64,000 nt of DNA from the NCBI GenBank assembly GCA_026008535.1, contig BRKX01000014.1, positions 19,490,694 to 19,554,693 of the forward strand. The letters are read 5' to 3'. Both the position numbers and the translations under genes were made by a program. The notes beneath the pieces were generated by a model that saw only the letters and a list, made by a program, of their open reading frames with translations, had not been told where the DNA came from and ran no database searches. Positions 21,406-31,174 of this stretch are shown in pieces (positions within the stretch are counted from its first letter, which is position 1; each line of letters opens with the position of its first letter). This stretch comes from Perilla frutescens (lineage: Eukaryota > Streptophyta > Magnoliopsida > Lamiales > Lamiaceae).

Positions 21406-23467
21406 CTACACAAAAACTTCCTCGGGCCCGGCATCAATAGCATCAAGGGAAGAACAATTTTTGATTATGGGGTTAGCAGGCATAAGAGGATCAAACATAG
21501 AGAAAGATACAGTTTCTCCAAAAATAGACATTTTCAATGTTCCATTTTTAACATCAATGAGGGTGTTTGTGGTAGCCATGAAAGATCTACCCAAAAGCAA
21601 TGTGTATTCTTTCTCATTTTCTTGGGCTTCCCCTATGTCTAAGACAAAAAAGTCAACGGGAACTATCAACCCACCCACTCTCACAAGGATATCCTCAACA
21701 ATTCCCTTGAGATATCTAATAGATTTATCAGCAAATTGTAGGCACATTGTAGTGGGTTTCAAGTTCCCTAATTCTAGTTGCTTAAATAAGGAGTAAGGCA
21801 TCAAGTTTATTCCTGCTCCCAAATCCAACATCCCACACACTTCCTTACCATTCCCCAAAGCAAGTTTAAGAGTAAAACCACCTGGATCACAGAGCTTTGG
21901 CGGTAGTTGTTGTTGTAGAATCGTGCTTGCCACTTCGGACACCACTATCTTCTCATTCTCCCCAAACTTCCTCTTCTTGAAAGCTAGTTCTTTGAAGAAC
22001 TTAACATAGGCCGGTACATTGCGAATGACATCAAGGAGTGGAAGGTTGACGTTCACCTTTGAAAGGAGCTTGTAAAATTCTTGAAACTGGGTGTCTTGCT
22101 TCTCATTCCTCAACCGACTTGGAAATGGAATTGGAGGATTGTAGGGATTGGTAGCCTTGTGGAGTGTGGGCTTCTTCACTTCTTCTTTTTCTTTTTCAGG
22201 CTCCCTTTGTTGTTGTCGAGGAGTCTCCTCTTCTTTTTCAAAGGTAACTTTCTTCAAGTTGGGCTCTCCAACCTTGTTCTCCTCAATGCCACCACTTTTG
22301 AGCACAGTTATAGCGTTCACTTGCTGGGGCTGGCTTGGCAATTTTCCGCTCTTTACCCGCTTGGACAGGTCACTCACCGTATCTGCAACTTGGCCTACTT
22401 GGACTTCAATCCGCTTAATAGAGGCTTCCACGGACTCGAATCTTTGTTGAGTGGCCTGCATGAAGGCTTGTGGTGTTTCTTCTAAGGGCGGCCTTGTGGG
22501 ATGGTTTGGTTGATTTGGAAATTGGGGAGATCTTGCATATTGTGCAGCTTGGCTACCTCCAGTTTGTTGAGGTGGAGGTGGTTGTTGATGTTGAGGAGGT
22601 TGTTGAGGTTGTTTCCAAGAGAAATTTGGATGATTTCTCCACCTCGGATTGTATGATTGAGAGTACAGGTTGTAAGATTGACGTGGTTGGAATTCTTGAA
22701 GGGTATGTACTTGCTCTTGAAGAGCATAGAAATGAGCCTCTTCACTTAACTCCGGCTCGATCGTCCTTTGGCATAAGTTGGCCCCATGGCCATACTCTCC
22801 ACAAATTCCACAAGTCTCAACGGTCATCGCTTGTTGTGGTGGTCTCTCAGAGGTTCGAAGCATCTCTACTTGCCTTGTCAACTCGGCAAGTTGTTTCGTC
22901 ACATCATAACTCGGATTGGCTTCATTGACCGAAGCTCTCTTCCCTCTAGCACTCTTTTGTTGAGAAGTAGTGGCCATGGTCTCATAAATGTTTGAGACCT
23001 CTTCGGTGGTCCGTCCTCTAATGTCTCCTCCCGATGCATTGTCCACCATATATTGGAAATTTTGTGAAAGCCCATCGTAGAAGAATTGATTGAGCAACTC
23101 GGGTGCGAGATGGTGGTGAGGGAATTGTTGTTGGAGACCTCGAAATCGATCCCAAGCTTCATGAAATGCTTCACCCGAAGATTGAGTAAAAGTAACAATT
23201 TGAGCTCTCAAGTCTTGGGTCTTTTGATTGGAATAGTACTTGGCCATGAACTTCTCGTAGACGGCATTCCAATTGGCCAATGAATTGGCCGGAAGAGACA
23301 TGAACCATGTCTTGGCTCGATCCTTCAAGGTGTAAGGAAAACACCTCATCTTCAATTAATCTTCGTTCAAACCTTGTAGTGAAAAGGTTTGAACAATGGA
23401 ATAGAACTCCCGGATGAAGTTCAAAGCATCTTCGGCCGGCATCCCGTAGAATGAGGGAAGTTAGCTA
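21406..23467 (-). pseudogene. E3 gag-protease, 5' truncated, one stop
   Basis: One long frame (649 codons below 23355) with gag core segments FPYTLKDRAKTWFMSLP and FTQSSGEAFHEAWDRFRGL, then a CCHC zinc knuckle (CGICGEYGHGANLC), a Pro/Gln-rich stretch, and the protease region MLDLGAGINLMPYSLF with LLLGRSFMATTNTLID. Upstream of 23355 the frame continues (PSFYGMPAEDALNFIREFY) through a TAA at 23356-23358 (CAA expected) until it meets LTR sequence at 23467/23468. The gag N-terminus is therefore gone. The zinc knuckle and Pro/Gln-rich linker set it apart from E2 and E4. Confidence 0.85.
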
Positions 23468-23878
23468 AAATCAAATGTAAATGAAGATAACTTCTACAAT
23501 ATTGTATATCCTTCAAGAGTTTTTGGGACAAATCCCCACAAACATCCAAGAAATGTAAAGAAAAACACAAGATAAACCTCCTTCGAGCTTAGCTTTCGTG
23601 GATGGCTCGTCGTCGTCTGTCTCGTGTCTTCTCCGTCTCCCTTGGTTTGATCCCCTTGCTTTTCCATTTCTCCTCCTCTCTTAGATGAAGGTGAGGGTGT
23701 GAAAATGGTGAGAAAAATGGTGTAGAGATTTAGTGTGTGTAGTGTGTGTGTAGAGAGAAAATGGAAATGGAGTATGGTAGAGAGGATGGAGTGGTGAGAG
23801 AGTGAAGCCAAGAGGGATGTTGAATGGTATTGATATCTCCAAAATCTATATGAGATATGAGAGAGAGGAGTGAGATAC

Positions 23879-23926
<48 letters not shown>

Positions 23927-24212
23927 AGTGGAGAGCATGGTGGTAAGATGATGGCGGTGGAGCATTAAATGAGAGGGATTTGGGGAGGATTTGTTGGGAG
24001 CAAAAGTCCACAAAGTGAGCTTAGGGAAAATCAATCCCTATCCCTCTATTGCTTAGATTAGGGTGGCTTAAGAGTCTAGTTTCCAACGTGCCAAAAGATG
24101 GAAGAAGAAGGATATGATGCTTGTAGAAGAAGAGGCGAGAGACGAGTGTAGGTTGACATTGATCAGGCGAACAGAGCGACCCGTGCGCCCGCGGAGGGTC
24201 TGGAATGCACAC
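23468..24212 (-). repeat. E3 5' LTR, remaining inner segment
   Basis: Matches 11839-12560 of the left LTR. It begins abruptly at AAATCAAATG, fused to gag. It holds a GA run of about 20 units (23882-23923), longer than the roughly 12 units of the left copy. It is cut at 24213 by solo LTR E5; cacac (24208-24212) is the decayed target duplication. Confidence 0.85.
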
Positions 24213-25780
24213 TGATTAGTGCATAAATTGCACTCATTTTGAGTGCATTTGCACTTGGTTATCATGTATATATGTTGTAAATATTGTTAATATTGTTTAA
24301 ATCTTATGTTTGGTGTAATGTGACCAATTTAGGGAGTTTTTAGGTTCAAACAATGCAAAATAAGTCAAGTTCGTAAATTGGATCGAAAAGGTAGCACAAA
24401 GATGAGCAAAGGACAAGAAAACCAAGACACAAGCTGAAACATGACCCCAAAGCCCTAGCAACTGGGGTCGCGTTTCAAATACACTGCAAAGCCCGACCCC
24501 AAAAAACTACTCATGGGTCGCACTGTAGAGCACTTCAGAAAGGAGTTTTTCTTTGTTGAAAGCCCGACCCAAAAGCCCTAGCACCTGGGGTCGCATTTCA
24601 AATACACTGCAAAGCCCGACCCCAAAGCCCTAGCACCTGGGGTCGCGTTTCAAATACACTGCAAAGCCCGACCCCAAAGCCCTAGCACCTAGGGTCGCGT
24701 TTCGGACTGACGAAATTGAAAGTTGACTTTTGGCATCCAATTATTGGTCCATTACTTTATATATCTATTAGGGATTTCAAAGGACGAATCCAACACTCCT
24801 CCCACTCGAAATACACTTGAAGAAACACTACATTTGGGGATTTTTGAAGATCAAGAAGAAGAAGAAAGATCCATCCATTCATTTGAGGATTCAAGCCAAG
24901 GGATTGAAGGAGATTGTTCAACATTGGGTTTTATCTTCTCCTTCCATCTTTTACTCTTGTACTTATTCTTCCTTTTGTATTCTTGATTTTGTTGTAAATA
25001 TGGTTGGGTAGAGCCTTAGGGCTCTAGGATGTGGAGAAACAATGTGAATCTTGTTCTTGACTAGGGTTTAATCTATGGGTGTGTTTTGTCAAGATTTCAA
25101 TCTTTGCTAGTTCTTGTATGATGTTGTTTGAAGTGGCATTCATTTAACATCAAATGTTTGAATCATATGCATCTAGTCAATCTTGTGATCATAAGCATGT
25201 ATGGATTGAATCTATGTATTTGTACACTTCGTTGAATGTCGAATATGTGGAAGGAAATGTGACCCCTTAGAGTCTTTGGTAGGTGCGACCTTGGAATGTG
25301 TTAGAGATAGCCATCCTTGTCGCATTCGCAATTAAGGAGATATTCGAGAGATGCTCCTTCTATATTCGTGGTCTTCCTATCTATGAACTTAGCATAATTG
25401 TGTGTTTAACCCTTGTTGTTTGATCAAGAGGAATGTTGTGAATCCATATCCTAGAGTCTTGTCTAAATTTATCTTCAAATCTCTCTCCTTTGTTGATCTT
25501 GTTTCTTGAATTCTATTTAGATTGTTTATTGTTGTTGTTTGATATTGCATTATTTAGTTTATGTGTTGGTTTTGTGTTATGATAATCACCCCTCATCTAT
25601 TCATAGTCTGCATATTTCATCAATCTATCATCGTGGTACTTGCATTTTCACATTTAATTCATTTTCCCTGTGGATCGACCTCGTATCATCATATCTACAA
25701 TCATATGCTTATACACTTGTAGGCATGACACGAGTTTTATAAATATTGAAACCATTGTGGAGAGAAAATATCTCGCATCA
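24213..25780 (+). mobile_element. E5: solo LTR of another Ty3/gypsy family
   Basis: A 1,568-bp LTR, TGATTAGTGC to TCTCGCATCA, with no internal region, so it is the product of LTR-LTR recombination. Flanks are cacac (24208-24212) and cgcgc (25781-25785), which agree if two CpG sites decayed to CA. It is in the opposite orientation to E2-E4: a plus-strand TATA box (TTTATATAT) at 24756-24764 and the CCCTGTGGATCGACC motif at about 25667-25681. Confidence 0.82.
24443..24704 (+). repeat. 52-bp GC-rich tandem repeat in the E5 U3 region
   Basis: Full or nearly full copies at 24559-24610, 24611-24662 and 24663-24704, with a more diverged copy from 24443. Each unit contains CGACCCC and, 17 bases on, GGGGTCG, so every unit can form a small hairpin. 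The array ends 52 bp before the TATA box. Confidence 0.85.
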
Positions 25781-26145
25781 CGCGCGCCCGCGGGGTGTCT
25801 CCGCCGAGAGCACCCTCATGTGGGCGCGGGCCTCGCGCGGCCGCGGGGTCTTTGGGCGTCACATGATGCGCGGCCGCGGGGCTCTGCGCGGCCGTGGAGC
25901 CCTTGGCTTCTCCCTCCGGGTTCATCTCTCCCGGCCTATCTTCGCTCCATGCATCCTTAACACCTATAAATCAAGATTTTGCGTACAAAAGCTCAAGTTT
26001 TCCAAAACTTGGCTTATTCCATCATAAGAGCAACAAGAGAAGAAAATCACACAAAACCTATAGATAAACTAGATCAAAATACTAGGAAATACAAATGAAA
26101 CATGCAAAATCATGCAACAAAACACTTACAAATAAACACCAAACA
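25781..26145 (-). repeat. E3 5' LTR, outer segment
   Basis: Outer part of the E3 LTR after E5, from the cgcgc duplication to the element end CACCAAACA at 26145. Its first 110 bases are the CpG-rich block. The remainder matches 19411-19703. Confidence 0.88.
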
Positions 26146-26681
26146 ACTTCTCTATTTGCTAACTCCGTCTGACCATTGGCTTGGGGGTGATATGGTGTGG
26201 TGATTTTGTGCTTCACCCCATGCCTAGCAAGTAGCATCGACATCCATCTATTACAGAAGTGGGAGCCACCATCACTAATGAGGGCTCTCAGAGCACCGAA
26301 ACGTGTGAGTATGTTCCTCCTCAAGAATTTGAGTACCACATTGGAGTCATTCGTCTTTGTGGGCACCGCTTCTATCCAACGGGACACATAATCAACGGCT
26401 AAAAGTATGTACATATTTCCTTCAGAGGCTACAAACGGACCTATAAAATCTATACCACATACATCAAAGAGTTCCACCTCAATTGTATTTCTCATAGGCA
26501 TCTCGTCTCTCTTGGAAATTGAACCTATCTTCTGACATTGTCCACAACTCTTTACAAACCCTCCGGCATCTATAAACAATGTAGGCCAATAAAATCCACT
26601 TTGGAGGACCTTCCTAGCGGTTCGGTTGGTACCAAAGTGGCCACCACTTGGCCCGGTGTGGCATGCTTCAAGGATTTCTCT
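26146..26681 (-). pseudogene. E2 integrase, N-terminal and catalytic part
   Basis: On the minus strand this reads the HHCC zinc-binding region (CHTGPSGGHFG, then KSCGQCQKIG), the core with GIDFIGPF (first Asp), ALISDGGSHFCNR (second Asp) and GQTELANRE (catalytic Glu). All three acidic residues and the zinc ligands are kept. Coding breaks at 26146, directly after the Glu region, where E3 is inserted; the rest is at 10833-11093. A TGA at 26682-26684 separates it from RNase H in the same frame. Confidence 0.9.
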
Positions 26682-28811
26682 TCATTGGTCTTCAGGTACA
26701 CACCTCCTCAAAATCAAGTCGGCACAGCGCTTGTAGAGGTATGGTTCATCCCAAATGAAAAACTCCACATCATAAAAGAATTTTTTTCTTTTATAACTCT
26801 CAAGCTCCACGGGCTTGACCCCTGCCACCAAGTAATTCACAAAGTCCGCAAACCACGGTGTGGTGGCTCTTATGGCTAGTATTCTCTCATCTGGGAAATC
26901 ATCATTTATTGGCCTCTTGTCTTCTAACTCATTCGAGGTATGTTCAAGCCATGAAAGGTGGTCCGCCACCACATTCTCACAACCTCTCCGGTCCTTGATC
27001 TCTACGTCAAACTCTTGCAACAACAAAATCCAACGTATCAATCTAGGTTTGGCATCCTTCTTGGCAAATAGATGTCGCAGGGCCGCATGATCTGTATGCA
27101 CGATAGTTCGGGCCCCAATGAGGTAGGGCTGGAACTTATCAAAGGCGTATACGACCGCCAACAACTCTCTCTCCGTGGTTGTATAATTAATTTGTGCCGG
27201 GTCCAAAGTCTTGCTTCCATAGTAGATCACCCGGAACAACTTTTCTCTTCTTTGTCCTAGTGCGGCCCCCACGGCTACCTCGCTTGCATCACATATGAGC
27301 TCAAACGGCTCACTCCAATCCGGGACAATAAGTACCGGGACCGTCATAAGGGCCTTCTTTAGGGTCTCAAACGCCTGTACACATTCGCCATCAAACACAA
27401 AGTCATTAGATTTTTCAAGCAATTTACACAAAGGTTTAGAAATTTTTGAAAAATCCTTAATGAAACACCGATAGAACCCGGCATGGCCAAGAAAACTCCG
27501 GACTCCCTTTTCATTTGTAGGGGGTGGAAGCTTCTCAATGGCTACTATTTTGGCTTGATCCACCTCCAAGCCCGCAGCAGACACTTTGTGGCCAAGGACT
27601 ATTCTGTCTCTTACCATAAAATAGCATTTTTCCCAGTTTAAGACAAGATTAGTCTCCTCACAACGCTGCAAAACTCGTGTTAAGTTATCCAAGAAATTAT
27701 CAAAAGAATTCCCAAAGACCGAGAAATTATCCATAAAGACCTCCATTATCTTTTCAATCAAATCATGAAAGATTGACATCATACATCTTTGGAAAGTAGC
27801 TGGAGCATTACACAAACTGAAAGACATCATGCGAAAAGCAAAAATTCCATAGGGACAAGTGAATGCTACCTTATGTTGGTCTTCAAGAGCTATTAGAATT
27901 TGATTATACCCAGAATAGCCGTCTAGGAAACAATAGAACTCATATCCAGCTAACCTATCCAACATTTGATCAATAAATGGTAGGGGAAAGTGGTCCTTCC
28001 TAGTGGCAGCATTTAGAGCTCGATAATTTATGCAAACCCTCCAACCTGTGACAACTCTAGTAGCTATGGATTCACTATCCTCATTTTGAACAACTGCCAT
28101 GCCTCCCTTCTTGGCTACAACCTGAGTGGGGCTAACCTACTCGCTATCAGATATAGCATAAATTATGCCCGCATCAAGCCATTTCAAAAATTCTTGCATA
28201 ATGAGGTTTAGCCTACGTTGTGGTTGCACACGTGGTTTATACTCGTCCTTAAGCAAAATCCTATGCATACACACAGACAGGCTAATCTCTTTCAAATCAG
28301 CAATAGACCAACCTAGAGTGGACTTATACTTCCTCAAGACTCTAAGAAATTTATCAAGCTCACATGCTGACAAATAAGCCGACACAATCATGGGGTAGGT
28401 TTTATTTTCACCTAAGAAAGCATACCTCAAGTGTCCCGAAAGGGGCTTCAACTCTTCCTTTGTCTCCTTTTTTCCTTCTCCTTCATTCTTTAATGCTTCA
28501 TCATTTTCATCCCTCAGAGGTAAGAATCGGTTCTCTTTTCTTGGAATTTCCTGTAAAGAGTCAAGGGCACAAACACAATCCAATATATCGGGGTTATTAT
28601 CAAGTAATTCAAACGAAGAAGAAGAGTAAAGGGATGCAAACAAGCTTGTCTCCAAGGTGTCTTGGGAGGTGTAGGGCTCCATTATCTTCTCTTCCACACA
28701 TGCTTCCACGAGCTTCATCACCTTGAACTCCTCCACCCTCATTAACTCATCTTCATCATCATGAAATTTCATTGCATTATAAATGGAGAATGTACTGCTT
28801 TCATCATTAAG
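26682..28811 (-). pseudogene. E2 reverse transcriptase-RNase H, mutated active site
   Basis: A protease-RT linker (28811 to about 28300) with HLRYAFLGENKTYP leads into RT: GWRVCINYRALN, YCFLDGYSGYNQI (first catalytic Asp), then FMDNFSVFG where the family has FMDDFSVFG, so the second Asp of the YxDD box is Asn. RNase H follows (LICDASEVAVGA, TERELLAVVYAF, HTDHAALRHL, ENVVADHLS). A TAG at 28139-28137 sits where Trp is expected (before VSPTQVV). All segments share one frame with gag and integrase, the single-ORF Athila arrangement. The Asp-to-Asn change alone should abolish polymerase activity. Confidence 0.92.
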
Positions 28812-29381
28812 TCAGAGTGTGAGTTTCCCTCTCGACACATCTATGAGTGCCTTCCCCGTTGCTAAAAATGGTCGTCCTAAAATGAGGGGCATGTTTTTGT
28901 CCTCCTCTATGTCCAAGACGACAAAATCCATGGGGAATATGAAGTCGTTCACCTTGACGAGAACGTTTTCCACGATTTCCTTTGGGTAGGTTAGCGACCT
29001 ATCCGACATTTGTAAACAGATTGTCGTAGGTTTTATCTCTCCCACATTTAGCCTCAGGAAGAATGACAATGGCATGAGATTTATACTTGCACCCAGATCA
29101 CAAAGGGCCTTCCTCTCTTGGATATCTCCAATAGTCACTGTGATGTTAAAACTTCCAGGGTCCTTCATTTTTGCGGGTAATTTTTGTTGAATCAATGCAC
29201 TACAATTTTCCGTTAGGTTAACGGTCTCATAATTGCCCAACCTCCTTTTCTTCGTGACTACCTCCTTAAGAAATTTAGCATATGTAGAAATTTGTTGTAA
29301 AGCCTCCACAAGGGGTATGTTTATTTGCACTCTTCTGAAGATGTCCAAAAATTTGGAAAATTATTCCTCGTGCTTAATTTT
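28812..29381 (-). pseudogene. E2 aspartic protease
   Basis: In frame with gag. It has ALCDLGASINLMPLSFF (catalytic Asp in DLGAS) and LILGRPFLATGKALID, the retropepsin signature of plant gypsy elements. Stops lie just before it (TGA and TAA between 29349 and 29381) and after KLTL (TGA, 28814-28812). Each fits CGA or CAA decay. Confidence 0.88.
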
Positions 29382-30932
29382 TCAGAGCCTCTGAGGATAA
29401 GGCACATTTATCCTTGACTCGACTTTTCTTTGATCCTTAGGGACCCCTTTTACTTTCCTTATAGCATCTTCCTTCTCACTTTCATCATCCCATCTTTGTT
29501 CTTCTCTTGGCTCATCCTCACCCAAAGCTTCTTTCTCTTGATCGGGTATATCGGGCTTCTTATAAGATATTCCACTTCGAAGGGTTATAGCCTTGCAATT
29601 CTCCTTAGGGTTAATGGTGGTGTTTGAAGGGAATTGTCCCGGATGGTGTTGACCTCCTAAAGCCGAGGCAAGTTGCCCCATCTATTTTTCTAACACCTTT
29701 AGTTGAGTATTCACTGCGGCTTGATTTCCTTCTAACTTCTCAAAATGTGCTTGAGAATCCCCCATATATTTATCGGTCTTGTTCATGAAAGCCATAAGGA
29801 GCTCGTCAATTTTGGGCTTCTTTTCCTCATCGATGACTCCGTTGGTGACCGAAAATCCAGGAGGCGGTTGGAGGTGATTGTTCGGGTTTGAGTAAGAGAG
29901 ATTCGGATATGGTGGCCTAGGATGGTATGGGTTTCCACCTTGCCCTTGTGGTCCTCCAAAATGAGGCTTAAAACCTTGATTGAAAGGCCTTTGGTAACCC
30001 TCATAGTTCCCTTGACCAACGAAGCTTGCTTCCTCCAAGTCGGGCATAATCGAAGGCTCCGGTCTTGGTGATGCCATAGCCTCTATTTTCGAGTTCAAAG
30101 TAGTCATCTGAGCGGCTATAAGGGCTATGGCATCATTGTTTGTAGTTTCCACCTTTTTCAAGATTTGGACATTTTCTCGCTCCCCCGGCCATTGATAGGC
30201 ATTGGAGGCCATTTCCTCGATGATTGTGACGGCTTCTTCGGGTCCTCGATTTAGTAACGATCCTCCAGCCGACACATCAAGAATACTTCTCACATTGGAC
30301 TTACAACTGCCATAAAAAATGCAAACTTGATGATCCGTGCCAAAACCGTGGCCCGGACACTTGTGAAGCATCTCTCTAAACTGCTCCCAAGCTTCACACA
30401 AGGACTCTTCATCCCTTTACTTGAACTGAGTTATCTCTTCCTTTAACTTTAATGTCTTTCCAGAAGGAAATAACTTCTGAAGGAATTTAGAGAGCAAGTC
30501 ATTCCATGATGTGAATGAACCGGGTGGTTGGTTCAACCACCATGTTCGTACTTTATCCCGCAGTGAGAAATAGAATAACTTCAAATGGATTGCATCCTCG
30601 GACACCCCATTAATCTTGACCGTTCGAGCGATCTCCAAAAATTGGTGGACATGTTCGTGCGGATCTTCAAGTGTCATCCCATCAAATTGGTTTTGGGATA
30701 CCATAACCATCAAAACCGGCTTCAATTCGAAGTTGTTGGCTTGTATAGTCGGCCCATTGACAACCCCCTCATTAAGCATTGGTTGAAATAAGTTCCGAAT
30801 CGGGGCTTCTTCAACTCGAGCCCTAGCTTCCTCTTGGGCCCGAAGTTGTCCTCTCATCTCCTCAAGCTGTCTTTGTATTTGAAGAATCAACGGATCTTGG
30901 ATGTGAGGCAGAGGTGGTGGATTATCCGCCAT
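29382..30932 (-). pseudogene. E2 gag
   Basis: Starts at the ATG at 30932 (MADNPPPLPHI). Gag core: APIRNLFQPMLNEG, DPHEHVHQFLEIA, FSLRDKVRTWWLNQP, then after a TAA (30419-30417) RDEESLCEAWEQFREMLH and DHQVCIFYGSC. It continues with a Gly/Pro/Asn-rich part and, after a TAG (29684-29682), MGQLASALGGQHHPGQ and ENCKAITLRSG leading to the protease. No CCHC knuckle is visible. Both stops replace expected Gln codons. Confidence 0.88.
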
Positions 30933-31174
30933 TCTGTCTTCGTCTTCTTCGAGCGTTGTTATGACGACTCGTGGCTTCGATCTCGGTATCTAACTCGAGC
31001 AACGGGTCACCACGTGCCCTAGTACGCATACACCACCTGTGAACAACTAAAAGTAAGTTTGATACTTAAATAAAATAAAATAAAACCACTTGATCTAGCA
31101 AACAACACTTATATTGATGTTGCATAAAAAGACTTGAATAAAAACTAAACTCCCCGGCAACGGCGCCAAAAACT
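30933..31174 (-). other. E2 leader with primer-binding site
   Basis: The primer site at 31151-31168 reads TGGCGCCGTTGCCGGGGA on the minus strand, the tRNA-Asp type and identical to that of E4. It is six bases from the 5' LTR. The leader to the gag ATG is about 220 bp. Confidence 0.88.

Larger units (their letters stand above)
11094..26145 (-). mobile_element. E3: gag-protease-only Ty3/gypsy element inserted in the E2 integrase
   Basis: The ends are TGTCTCGCGG (11094) and CACCAAACA (26145), with target duplication acttc at 11089-11093 and 26146-26150. The insertion lies a few codons after the integrase catalytic Glu. On the minus strand it has a 5' LTR (partial, 23468-26145), gag-protease (21406-23467), a short tail with the conserved end-of-pol box (21061-21107), a CpG block, a polypurine tract (19704-19716) and a 3' LTR (11094-12619 plus 19406-19703). 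There is no reverse transcriptase or integrase, and the internal region is only about 3.8 kb. A deletion joins the middle of the 5' LTR to gag, removing the primer site. E4 sits in the left LTR and solo LTR E5 in the right. Confidence 0.88.

Noticed and set aside
22081..22928. Plus-strand ORFs opposite E3 gag
   Set aside because: They are antisense shadows of the Pro/Gln-rich gag region.
24443..24704. CRISPR-like array
   Set aside because: The units are contiguous 52-bp tandem repeats without unique spacers, inside a plant LTR.
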